Positions 1 to 4,106 of a DNA stretch of 5,251 bases are shown here, one piece after another. Origin of the DNA: an archaeon (GTDB lineage: Archaea; EX4484-52; B79-G9); the NCBI GenBank assembly GCA_030594585.1, contig JAUVEX010000067.1, positions 1-5,251 on the forward strand, read 5' to 3'. Made by a program: the position numbers and the translations under genes. How positions within the stretch are numbered: the stretch's first letter is position 1; each line of letters starts with the position of its first letter. The notes beneath the pieces were generated by a model. It saw nothing but the letters and a program-made list of their open reading frames with translations. It did not search any database and was not told where the DNA came from.

Positions 1-297
1 GAAAACATGTATTTTTTTGATAATGCGAAACCAATGTGTTGTCTTGAATATATTGATGAAAATCAAGAACAGTTCTGTAAAAGTGAAATACCGCCTCTTG
101 CAGAAGGAGATCACAAAGTGATAAGATATTCTTTTTCTTCAGAAGCTAATGATTTTCGAGATGCTATGTTAAAAAGCAATATAACATCAAAATGTGAAAT
201 TAATGAAGAAATAGTTATTTGTGCTACTTATGATGGAAAAAATACTTGTTCTAAATCAAGACAAATTAGTATAGAATATATGCCCTGTAATAAATAA
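1..297 (+). CDS. Hypothetical cysteine-rich, probably exported protein, C-terminal part (5' end probably outside window)
   Basis: I do not recognise this protein. The frame is open from the first base (Glu-Asn precede the first Met at base 7) to a TAA at 295-297, so the gene may begin before the window. The Met at base 7 is followed by no signal peptide, no Shine-Dalgarno motif is visible, and I favour a truncated C-terminal fragment. From that Met there are 96 residues with seven cysteines (11, 12, 24, 63, 72, 81, 94). Short alternating hydrophobic stretches such as IVICATY and ISIEY look like beta strands, as in a disulfide-bonded beta-sandwich domain. That would suit an extracytoplasmic or surface protein, but this is inference from composition. 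All seven Cys codons are TGT, unlike the informational genes downstream, which use TGC. It is separated from those genes by 239 non-coding bases, so no operon link is implied. It could also be a complete small protein starting at base 7. Confidence 0.55.
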   Translation, partial: ENMYFFDNAKPMCCLEYIDENQEQFCKSEIPPLAEGDHKVIRYSFSSEANDFRDAMLKSNITSKCEINEEIVICATYDGKNTCSKSRQISIEYMPCNK

Positions 298-336
298 GTT
301 TAAGCGCCCAACTTAATTAAACTTAACAAGGAGTTT

Positions 337-404
337 TGTCTACTTTTGTTCGTTTTTTGGGGTCATTTGGGGTGTTATGTCTACTTTTGGTGCCGTTTGG
401 GGTC
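337..404. repeat. Imperfect direct repeat (two ~27-base copies, ~40-base period) with three TTTGGGGT units
   Basis: Copy 1 spans 337-364 and copy 2 spans 378-404. Both begin with the same 12 bases, TGTCTACTTTTG, and both end in TTTGGGGTC, with a diverged middle. A third TTTGGGGT lies between them (366-373), so this octamer occurs at 356, 366 and 396. The block is in the non-coding interval between the left-edge gene and the rpl44e promoter. A 60-codon open frame runs across it but has no coding character. The G4 runs could support a weak G-quadruplex, but only three runs of four G are present. The function is unknown. It may be a decayed element end or a duplicated regulatory or structural motif. 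Confidence 0.6.
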
Positions 405-416
405 CGCACAAGTAGA
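380..416 (+). other. Bulged stem-loop in the intergenic region
   Basis: TCTACTT at 380-386 is the reverse complement of AAGTAGA at 410-416. Inside it, GTGC at 390-393 pairs with GCAC at 406-409. This gives 7 + 4 base pairs interrupted by a three-base bulge (387-389), with a 12-base loop that contains the third TTTGGGGT unit. The same TCTACTT also occurs in the first repeat copy (339-345) and could compete for the 3' arm. No T-run follows directly, so it does not look like a classical terminator. It lies upstream of the likely rpl44e transcription start and would be in that mRNA only if an earlier promoter is used. It may be part of the 3' untranslated region of the left-edge gene. Confidence 0.45.
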
Positions 417-474
417 TTCCCCGACAATTAAGTATATTGCGCATTTTGACTATGCGATTTTGCATTTACTCCCC

Positions 475-489
475 GCAAACTTTATAAAA
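475..489 (+). promoter_or_regulatory. Archaeal BRE/TATA promoter of the rpl44e cluster
   Basis: TTTATAAAA at 481-489 is a close match to an archaeal TATA box and is preceded by a purine/A-rich BRE-like GCAAAC (475-480). With the usual TATA-to-start distance of about 26 bases, transcription would begin near 510, giving a leader of about 35 bases before the rpl44e TTG codon. A short dyad, TCTAG (516-520) and CTAGA (525-529), would fold as a small hairpin at the start of that leader. The same TTTATAAAA box precedes rpoK at 2860-2868. Confidence 0.65.
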
Positions 490-535
490 CTTAATCGTAT
501 AATAAATCTACGCTTTCTAGTTCTCTAGACGCAAA

Positions 536-540
536 GGTGA
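536..540 (+). promoter_or_regulatory. Shine-Dalgarno motif GGTGA that sets the rpl44e start
   Basis: GGTGA is complementary to the UCACC at the 3' end of archaeal 16S rRNA. It ends five bases before TTG at 546. The GTG inside this motif (537-539) is in frame with rpl44e and could be mistaken for the start, but a ribosome binding site cannot readily also be the initiation codon. The motif therefore supports initiation at 546. Confidence 0.65.
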
Positions 541-545
541 TTATT

Positions 546-854
546 TTGAATGTTCCAAAAGAATTAATGAGACACTGCCCACACTGCAGAACCCACCAGA
601 AACACACAGTTGAGAGGGTAAAAACATCAGGAAGAAGAACAACAAGCACGCTAAAGCAGGCAAGCCGTTATCGGTTGATTAAGCTTCACAAAGGCTATGG
701 TGGCTCTCCTTATAAGAAAATAGAGCACGGCCTTAAATACGGCTCAAAAACATCCCAAAAGATAATGCTTAGATACAAATGCGAAGCATGCGGCAAAAAG
801 CATCAGGCAAATGCCGGAAGGGCAAAAAAATTCGAGATACAAAAGACAAAGTAA
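546..854 (+). CDS. rpl44e: Large subunit ribosomal protein L44e (eL42)
   Basis: Zinc-ribbon protein of the large ribosomal subunit, located near the tRNA exit (E) site, found in archaea and eukaryotes and not in bacteria. Read from TTG at 546 it is 102 residues. It shows CPHC near the N-terminus (Cys11, Cys14) and CEAC followed by GKK (Cys79, Cys82), the two halves of one zinc site. Between them are the basic segment and the family-typical GGSPYKK around residues 52-58, and it ends in the usual KKFEI region. Family members are usually a little over 90 residues, so the length is normal to slightly long. The start is chosen because the N-terminus NVPKE fits the family and GGTGA lies five bases upstream. 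The GTG at 537 would add three residues and sits inside the Shine-Dalgarno motif. An ATG at 550 is out of frame. rps27e follows after one base, so the two are cotranscribed and probably translationally coupled. Confidence 0.95.
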   Translation: MNVPKELMRHCPHCRTHQKHTVERVKTSGRRTTSTLKQASRYRLIKLHKGYGGSPYKKIEHGLKYGSKTSQKIMLRYKCEACGKKHQANAGRAKKFEIQKTK

Positions 855-855
855 G

Positions 856-1032
856 GTGAAAATTATTACAGGAAAATTCATAAAAGTCAAATGCGAAAAA
901 TGCAACAACGAGCAAAACATTTACAGCAATGCTGCGATGGATGTAAAATGCCTTGTATGCGGTGAGGTTCTTTCAACTTCAACAGGCGGAATTTCAGACA
1001 TAAATGTCAAAATTTTAAGTGTTTTGAGCTAA
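856..1032 (+). CDS. rps27e: Small subunit ribosomal protein S27e (eS27)
   Basis: Small zinc-ribbon protein of the small ribosomal subunit, of the archaeal/eukaryotic type. Read from GTG at 856 it is 58 residues. CEKC (Cys13, Cys16) and CLVCG (Cys32, Cys35) form a C-x2-C-x15-C-x2-C zinc site. The segments around them (FIKVKC, NEQ, STGG and the closing VKIL) are family-typical, and the length of about 60 is normal. The frame extends upstream into rpl44e to an ATG at 811, but that part merely reads the end of rpl44e in another frame and is not S27e-like. The start is uncertain. GTG at 856 lies one base after the rpl44e TAA and overlaps a GGTGA motif at 855-859. An ATT at 865 stands at the same five-base spacing from GGTGA as the rpl44e TTG does from its own motif. 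Either reading keeps the whole domain. Confidence 0.93.
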   Translation: MKIITGKFIKVKCEKCNNEQNIYSNAAMDVKCLVCGEVLSTSTGGISDINVKILSVLS

Positions 1033-1042
1033 ACCTACACTT

Positions 1043-1080
1043 AAGTATTTATTTTTTCTTTAAGAAATTAGAGTATAAAC
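1043..1080 (+). promoter_or_regulatory. T-rich terminator-like and TATA-like segment between rps27e and aIF2-alpha
   Basis: The 64-base gap after rps27e holds TATTTATT (1047-1054) running into T6 (1052-1057), then GTATAAA (1073-1079). A poly-T run just after a stop codon is a typical archaeal termination signal. The two A+T-rich boxes could each serve as a TATA element for aIF2-alpha. The first would give a leader of roughly 20 bases. The second is only about 21 bases from the ATG at 1097, a little close for a leaderless start. The cluster may thus be split into two transcripts here, with read-through also possible. Confidence 0.4.
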
Positions 1081-1096
1081 CATAAAGTTGATTGGT

Positions 1097-1864
1097 ATGA
1101 AAAACGAGAAAGACTGGCCGAAAACAGGAGATTATGTAATAATCACAGTAAATTCCATCAATCCTAATTCTGTTTTTGCAGACCTTGACGAATACCCGCG
1201 AAAACGCGGCATGATACATATTTCAGAAGCATCAACAAAATGGGTTCAGGATTTGCGCCAGCATTTTAAAGCCGGCCAGAAAGGCGTTGCCAAAGTAATT
1301 GCTGTTGATGTGCAGAGAGGCCATATAAGCCTTTCTTTAAAGCGGGTAAAACCAACATCAAAAAGAGACAAGACCGCAGAATGGAAGAACGAGAAAAAAG
1401 CAATAAATCTTATGTCTTTTGTGGCAAAAGAGCTTTCATTGTCTAAAGAAGAAATAGAATCAAAAGCAAGCCACATATTGCAGGAAAAATTCGATTTAGT
1501 ATACCCCGGTTTTGAAATTGCGGCAACAGACGGCATTGGCGAACTTGTTGATATGGGTATAGACAAAAAAATCGCAGAAAAAATGGAAGAGATTGCAAAA
1601 AAGAACATAAAGCCAAAAGAAGTTGAGATAAAAGGTATTCTTAAAATAACAGTCTTTAGCTCAAACGGTGTTGAGACAATAAAAGACGCCCTTAAGACCG
1701 ACAAAAAAAACATAATCATTACTTATTCAAGCTCTCCTAAGTACCTGTTTACTGCAAAAGGGAAGGATTTCCCGTCTCTTGAAAAAGAAGTTTCTGCCGT
1801 TACCGAAAACATAATTGAAAAAATACAAAAAGCAGGCGGCAATGCCGAATTTATAAGGGCATAA
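1097..1864 (+). CDS. Translation initiation factor aIF2, alpha subunit
   Basis: Alpha subunit of the heterotrimeric GTPase aIF2, which delivers initiator Met-tRNA to the small ribosomal subunit. From ATG at 1097 it is 255 residues, close to the family's usual length of about 260-275. Three parts are seen. An S1-type OB-fold lies at about 8-84, with GDYVIITV, the RGMIHISE strand (37-44) and the closing GHISLSLKRV. A helical domain lies at about 90-175. A C-terminal alpha-beta domain at about 176-255, which binds the gamma subunit in the family, ends in GGNAEFIRA. An in-frame TTG at 1088 would add Met-Ile-Gly. ATG is preferred because the residues from KNEKDWPKTGD onward fit the family and neither codon has a clear Shine-Dalgarno motif. 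The stop abuts an ATG of the nop10 frame (TAAATG). The rpl44e-rps27e-aIF2-alpha-nop10 order strengthens the call. Confidence 0.96.
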   Translation: MKNEKDWPKTGDYVIITVNSINPNSVFADLDEYPRKRGMIHISEASTKWVQDLRQHFKAGQKGVAKVIAVDVQRGHISLSLKRVKPTSKRDKTAEWKNEKKAINLMSFVAKELSLSKEEIESKASHILQEKFDLVYPGFEIAATDGIGELVDMGIDKKIAEKMEEIAKKNIKPKEVEIKGILKITVFSSNGVETIKDALKTDKKNIIITYSSSPKYLFTAKGKDFPSLEKEVSAVTENIIEKIQKAGGNAEFIRA

Positions 1865-1876
1865 ATGTGTATTCTT

Positions 1877-2056
1877 ATGCGCCACATTTATATATGCGAA
1901 AAATGCAATATTTATACAATGGGTGAGAAATGCCCCAAATGCAGGAAAAAAACAATACTTAAAAAACCGCCAAAATATTCTCCTGAGGATAAGTACGGGG
2001 AATACAGGCGGAAAATGAAAAAGCTGCTTGAAGCGAAAACAAAGGGAGATGACTGA
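1877..2056 (+). CDS. nop10: Ribosome biogenesis protein Nop10 (H/ACA RNP component)
   Basis: Small core protein of the archaeal H/ACA ribonucleoprotein. It binds the pseudouridine synthase Cbf5 and supports guide-directed pseudouridylation of rRNA. From ATG at 1877 it is 59 residues. It has a zinc ribbon with CEKC (Cys7, Cys10) and CPKC (Cys19, Cys22). This is followed by the hallmark linear segment PPKYSPEDKYGEYRRK (31-46), which lies along Cbf5 in known structures, and a basic C-terminal helix. An in-frame ATG at 1865 directly follows the aIF2-alpha TAA and would add Met-Cys-Ile-Leu. The later start is preferred because family members begin one to seven residues before the first zinc Cys. 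The extension also has the only TGT Cys codon in this stretch. Neither start has a good Shine-Dalgarno motif, so coupling to aIF2-alpha termination is plausible. The gene for the PAC2-family protein begins two bases after its stop. Confidence 0.95.
   Translation: MRHIYICEKCNIYTMGEKCPKCRKKTILKKPPKYSPEDKYGEYRRKMKKLLEAKTKGDD
2044..2051 (+). promoter_or_regulatory. Shine-Dalgarno motif for the PAC2-family gene
   Basis: GGGAGATG at 2044-2051, inside the last codons of nop10, contains GGGAG complementary to the 3' end of 16S rRNA. It ends ten bases before ATG at 2059. It supports that start and cotranscription with nop10. Confidence 0.5.
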
Positions 2057-2058
2057 TT

Positions 2059-2847
2059 ATGCCTACAGAAATACGAGTTCTTGAAAAACCAAAACTTAAC
2101 GCCCCTGTATTTATTGAAGGGCTTCCGGGAATTGGATATGTCGGAAGAAACGCTGCAGGATACTTGATAGAAGAGCTTAAGGCAAAAAAGTTCGCAGAAA
2201 TATATTCAAACCATTTCCCTCCGGTTGTTCTTTTAGACCCTAAAAAAACAGGCCTTATGATGCCTATAAAAAACGAGCTATACTACCGCAAAGCCAAAAA
2301 CAAAGACCAGAAAGACATGATAATTCTTATAGGCGATTCACAGAGCATGGATCCTGAAGGGCACTATGTAATCGCAAACAAGATAACCGAATTTTTGAAA
2401 AAATACAAAGTATCCCATATAATCACAATAGGCGGTTTCGGCACAGGTCAAATCATAGAAAAACGCATGCCAAAAGTTTATGGAGCCGCCACTGACGAAA
2501 AAGAGATAAAGATTTTCGAAAAGCATGGCGTAAAGTTCAAAGACACAAACATCGGCCAGATTATAGGTGCCTCCGGCATGATAGTTGTTGAGGGTAAAAA
2601 GCAGGGAATACCCGGGGTATGCCTTATGGGAGAAACATCCGGCATGCTTTTATCTGATCCAAAAGCAACAGAGTCTGTTTTAGTGGTTATTGCAAAATAC
2701 CTGAAAATAAAGGTAGATATGGCAAAACTTGAGCAGAGGGTAAAAGATATTGAAAAAGTCATAAAGAAAATCGAGGACCTTCAGGCAAAGATGGTATCCG
2801 GGGCTAAAGAAGGCAGCAATGACGAGCATTTAGGCTACATCGGGTAA
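2059..2847 (+). CDS. PAC2-family protein, archaeal proteasome assembly chaperone/activator homologue (Pba-like)
   Basis: Member of the PAC2 family, whose archaeal members (PbaA/PbaB type) are related to eukaryotic proteasome assembly chaperones. Some bind or activate the 20S core. It has 262 residues. The N-terminal half carries the family-typical FIEGLPGIGYVGR (18-30), followed by FAEIYSNHFPP (45-55). The middle has the strand and glycine-rich loop IITIGGFGTG (121-130). GASGMIVVEGK (170-180) and GIPGVCLMGETSGML (183-197) follow. Residues about 220-246 are a charged heptad-like helix, probably a coiled coil. The protein then ends in a flexible tail closing with HLGYIG. The start has a Shine-Dalgarno motif and overlaps nothing. 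It is the last gene of the informational cluster, a position I recall for this family next to nop10 in other archaea. The exact role (assembly factor, activator or something else) cannot be told from sequence. Confidence 0.88.
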   Translation: MPTEIRVLEKPKLNAPVFIEGLPGIGYVGRNAAGYLIEELKAKKFAEIYSNHFPPVVLLDPKKTGLMMPIKNELYYRKAKNKDQKDMIILIGDSQSMDPEGHYVIANKITEFLKKYKVSHIITIGGFGTGQIIEKRMPKVYGAATDEKEIKIFEKHGVKFKDTNIGQIIGASGMIVVEGKKQGIPGVCLMGETSGMLLSDPKATESVLVVIAKYLKIKVDMAKLEQRVKDIEKVIKKIEDLQAKMVSGAKEGSNDEHLGYIG

Positions 2848-2859
2848 GTTATTTAAATG

Positions 2860-2869
2860 TTTATAAAAA
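2860..2869 (+). promoter_or_regulatory. TATA box of rpoK
   Basis: TTTATAAAAA lies 13 bases after the stop of the PAC2-family gene and nearly repeats the box before rpl44e. Transcription would start near 2890, leaving a leader of about 18 bases that includes the GGTGA motif at 2897-2901. A second A+T-rich candidate (ATACTTAAAA, 2881-2890) would give a leaderless rpoK mRNA instead, but the presence of a Shine-Dalgarno motif argues for the first. Confidence 0.55.
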
Positions 2870-2895
2870 CAGTTATAGAAATACTTAAAATGTGT

Positions 2896-2901
2896 GGGTG
2901 A
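2896..2901 (+). promoter_or_regulatory. Shine-Dalgarno motif of rpoK
   Basis: GGGTGA ends six bases before ATG at 2908, a normal spacing. The core GGTGA is the same as before rpl44e and supports this start for the short rpoK gene. Confidence 0.6.
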
Positions 2902-2907
2902 AACAAC

Positions 2908-3081
2908 ATGAAAACAGAAAATTATTCAAAATACGAACGCGTAAGAATTATAAGTGCGAGAGCTTTGCAGCTTTCTATGGGCGCACCACCTTTGATAAAA
3001 ACAAAAGAAATGGATGCAATCGAAATCGCAAAACAGGAATTTGAAAAAGACGCGATACCTATAACTGTTGATAGGAATTGA
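2908..3081 (+). CDS. rpoK: DNA-directed RNA polymerase subunit K (Rpo6/RpoK, Rpb6/omega family)
   Basis: Small assembly subunit of the archaeal RNA polymerase, homologous to eukaryotic Rpb6 and bacterial omega. In the family it clamps the largest subunit. The product is only 57 residues, the usual size for archaeal RpoK, and is easily missed by length cut-offs. The two hallmark blocks are both present: YERVRIISARALQLSMGAPP (residues 9-28) and the C-terminal IEIAKQEFEKDAIPITVDR (38-56). A few residues (LIKTKEMD) link them. The gene begins 60 bases after the PAC2-family gene, with its own TATA box and Shine-Dalgarno motif, and is followed at once by a double T6 terminator, so it is probably a separate transcript. 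A 151-codon open frame on the opposite strand across this gene and the next is a shadow. Confidence 0.95.
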   Translation: MKTENYSKYERVRIISARALQLSMGAPPLIKTKEMDAIEIAKQEFEKDAIPITVDRN

Positions 3082-3082
3082 G

Positions 3083-3095
3083 TTTTTTCTTTTTT
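3083..3095 (+). terminator. Poly-T terminator of rpoK
   Basis: T6-C-T6 begins one base after the rpoK TGA. Archaeal polymerase terminates at such T-runs without a hairpin, and none is seen here. The end of the run overlaps the TATA-like box of the next gene. Confidence 0.65.
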
Positions 3096-3100
3096 ATATT
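3093..3100 (+). promoter_or_regulatory. TATA-like box for the small membrane-protein gene
   Basis: TTTATATT is centred about 24-25 bases before ATG at 3121 and there is no Shine-Dalgarno motif between them. This is the layout of a leaderless archaeal transcript and supports 3121 as the start. Confidence 0.5.
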
Positions 3101-3120
3101 TGAATTGGTTAATGTTACTT

Positions 3121-3390
3121 ATGTCAAAAACTAAAATTCTGGAAGAAGAGATAGACGATATAAAACAAAGAAATTCCCGCGTTGAGGCAGACAAGGCTTG
3201 GGAGACAAGCAGGACGCGGCGGTTTATTGTTGCAATCCTCACATATTTTGTGATTGTTGCTTTCTTTTTTGCAGCAGGGCTTCCAAAACCATTCACAAAT
3301 TCAATTGTGCCTGCTTTGGCTTTTGTGTTATCTACATTGTCGCTTCCTTTTTTCAAGAAAGTTTGGATAAAATACATTTATAATAAATAA
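3121..3390 (+). CDS. Small membrane protein of unknown function, N-terminal charged helix plus two transmembrane segments
   Basis: The product has 89 residues from ATG at 3121. Residues about 4-27 form a charged helix (EEEIDDIKQRN, then VEADKAWETS). An RTRR anchor follows. The first transmembrane segment is at about 35-53, then a short loop with GLPKPF, a second segment at about 61-78 and a basic tail ending KKVWIKYIYNK. The arrangement 'KAWETS-x-TRR / TY-x-VI / GLPKP / LSLPFFKK' matches, from memory, an uncharacterised family seen in small-genome archaea and bacteria; I know of no assigned function. Two arginines before segment 1 and lysines after segment 2 suggest both ends face the cytoplasm. 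In-frame TTG at 3100 and ATG at 3112 would lengthen the N-terminus, but they fall too close to the TATA-like box at 3093-3100. The next gene follows after 15 bases. Confidence 0.75.
   Translation: MSKTKILEEEIDDIKQRNSRVEADKAWETSRTRRFIVAILTYFVIVAFFFAAGLPKPFTNSIVPALAFVLSTLSLPFFKKVWIKYIYNK
3377..3384 (+). promoter_or_regulatory. TATA-like box for the TIM-barrel gene
   Basis: TTTATAAT within the last codons of the membrane-protein gene is centred about 25-26 bases before ATG at 3406. No Shine-Dalgarno motif is visible, so a leaderless transcript is likely. Cotranscription with the membrane-protein gene remains possible, since only 15 bases separate them. Confidence 0.45.
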
Positions 3391-3405
3391 TAGCCATGCT
3401 ATATC

Positions 3406-4098
3406 ATGAACCCAATCTGCCTTGGCGGCTATTCATCGAAAGTATTTGTTGAAAACTTCTCACGATTCTCAAACGAGTTCAAAGAAAAACTTGATGGAAT
3501 TGAACTTTTTTTCAGAAAGCCTGCGGATTTGTTATTGTTTGAACTTAATGATGACTTAAAAACATACATTCAAACTCTGCATTTTAACTCCATTCACGCG
3601 CCTTTTGCGGATATCACCTACGGCAATGATAGAAAAACAAGCAAAATTCTTGCCAAACTACTAAAAATTTATGAATCTGTTGGCGCGAAACATGTAGTTT
3701 TTCATCCAAACAATGTAAAGGATTTTGATGTTCTTGAAAAAACAAGCATGAACATACTCCTTGAAAATATGGACTGTCGAAAAGAGGAGTTCCAGAGATA
3801 CAGCGAATTTACGATAATACTAAAAAAATATAATTTTGGAATTTGCCTTGATATTGCTCACGCAATTTCAATGGGGGGAAGAACTCTGGACAAATTTCTG
3901 GAAAACCCTGAAGAAATACGCCAAGTGCACGCATCATTCCTTAAGGAATTAAAACACACACCACTTTACTTAGCAGATGAAAAAATCATAAATGAATTAA
4001 AAAAAGTAAAAAAGTTAAACTGTCCGTTTGTGATTGAAAACGCATTGACTGACGAAAAATCATTAATAAAAGAAATTGATTTTTTAAAAAATTTCTAA
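3406..4098 (+). CDS. Xylose isomerase-like TIM-barrel protein (endonuclease IV/AP endonuclease 2 superfamily)
   Basis: Predicted metal-dependent TIM-barrel protein of 230 residues. The substrate is unknown: members act as AP endonucleases, sugar isomerases or epimerases. The metal-ligand pattern of the superfamily is visible in order at strand ends: His64 in SIHAPF, His100 in VVFHPNN, Glu120 in ILLENMD, Asp149 and His152 in CLDIAHA, His175 in QVHASF, and Glu211 in FVIENA. His184 lies in HTPL, the place of the later histidine of these proteins. The N-terminal GGYS and GIELFFRKP correspond to the first two barrel strands. It is shorter than bacterial endonuclease IV (about 280) and lacks an obvious Asp-x-His third-metal motif (Leu182-Lys-His184 here). 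A classical Nfo nuclease is therefore less likely than a sugar phosphate isomerase-like enzyme. The start has a TATA-like box at leaderless distance. The 3' end overlaps dcd by four bases, tail to tail. Confidence 0.82.
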   Translation: MNPICLGGYSSKVFVENFSRFSNEFKEKLDGIELFFRKPADLLLFELNDDLKTYIQTLHFNSIHAPFADITYGNDRKTSKILAKLLKIYESVGAKHVVFHPNNVKDFDVLEKTSMNILLENMDCRKEEFQRYSEFTIILKKYNFGICLDIAHAISMGGRTLDKFLENPEEIRQVHASFLKELKHTPLYLADEKIINELKKVKKLNCPFVIENALTDEKSLIKEIDFLKNF

Positions 4099-4106
4099 TC
4101 TTTTTT
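4080..4106. terminator. Interlocked bidirectional poly-T terminators between convergent genes
   Basis: On the + strand, T6 at 4101-4106 follows the TAA of the TIM-barrel gene and lies in the last codons of dcd. On the - strand, A6 at 4086-4091 reads as T6 just after the dcd TAG and lies in the last codons of the TIM-barrel gene. An additional T6 at 4080-4085 joins the A6 as a T6A6 palindrome. Each gene thus appears to carry the other's termination signal in its coding sequence. Confidence 0.55.

Noticed and set aside
356..403. G-quadruplex from TTTGGGGT runs
   Set aside because: Only three G4 runs are present. A fourth tract would be GG (389-390), so at best a weak two-tier structure forms.
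337..404. CRISPR-like repeat array
   Set aside because: There are only two diverged copies with a ~13-base interval that itself carries part of the repeat. There is no leader and no cas gene in the window.
346..528. 60-codon + strand open frame across the repeat block
   Set aside because: It reads through the repeats, hairpin and TATA box, has no Shine-Dalgarno motif and has an implausible Trp/Cys/Tyr-rich start.
811..855. Upstream extension of rps27e to ATG 811
   Set aside because: These codons read the end of rpl44e in another frame and give an N-terminus unlike S27e.
1246..1719. 157-codon open frame on the - strand
   Set aside because: It is entirely opposite aIF2-alpha. Its Phe/Ser/Ile-rich composition is what the complement of Lys/Glu-rich coding gives.
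2478..2762. 94-codon (and an overlapping 62-codon) - strand frames over the PAC2-family gene
   Set aside because: They are shadows of a well-supported + strand gene, with no domain or start signal.
2922..3377. 151-codon open frame on the - strand
   Set aside because: It lies opposite rpoK and the membrane-protein gene, both well supported on the + strand. Its translation has no recognisable domain.
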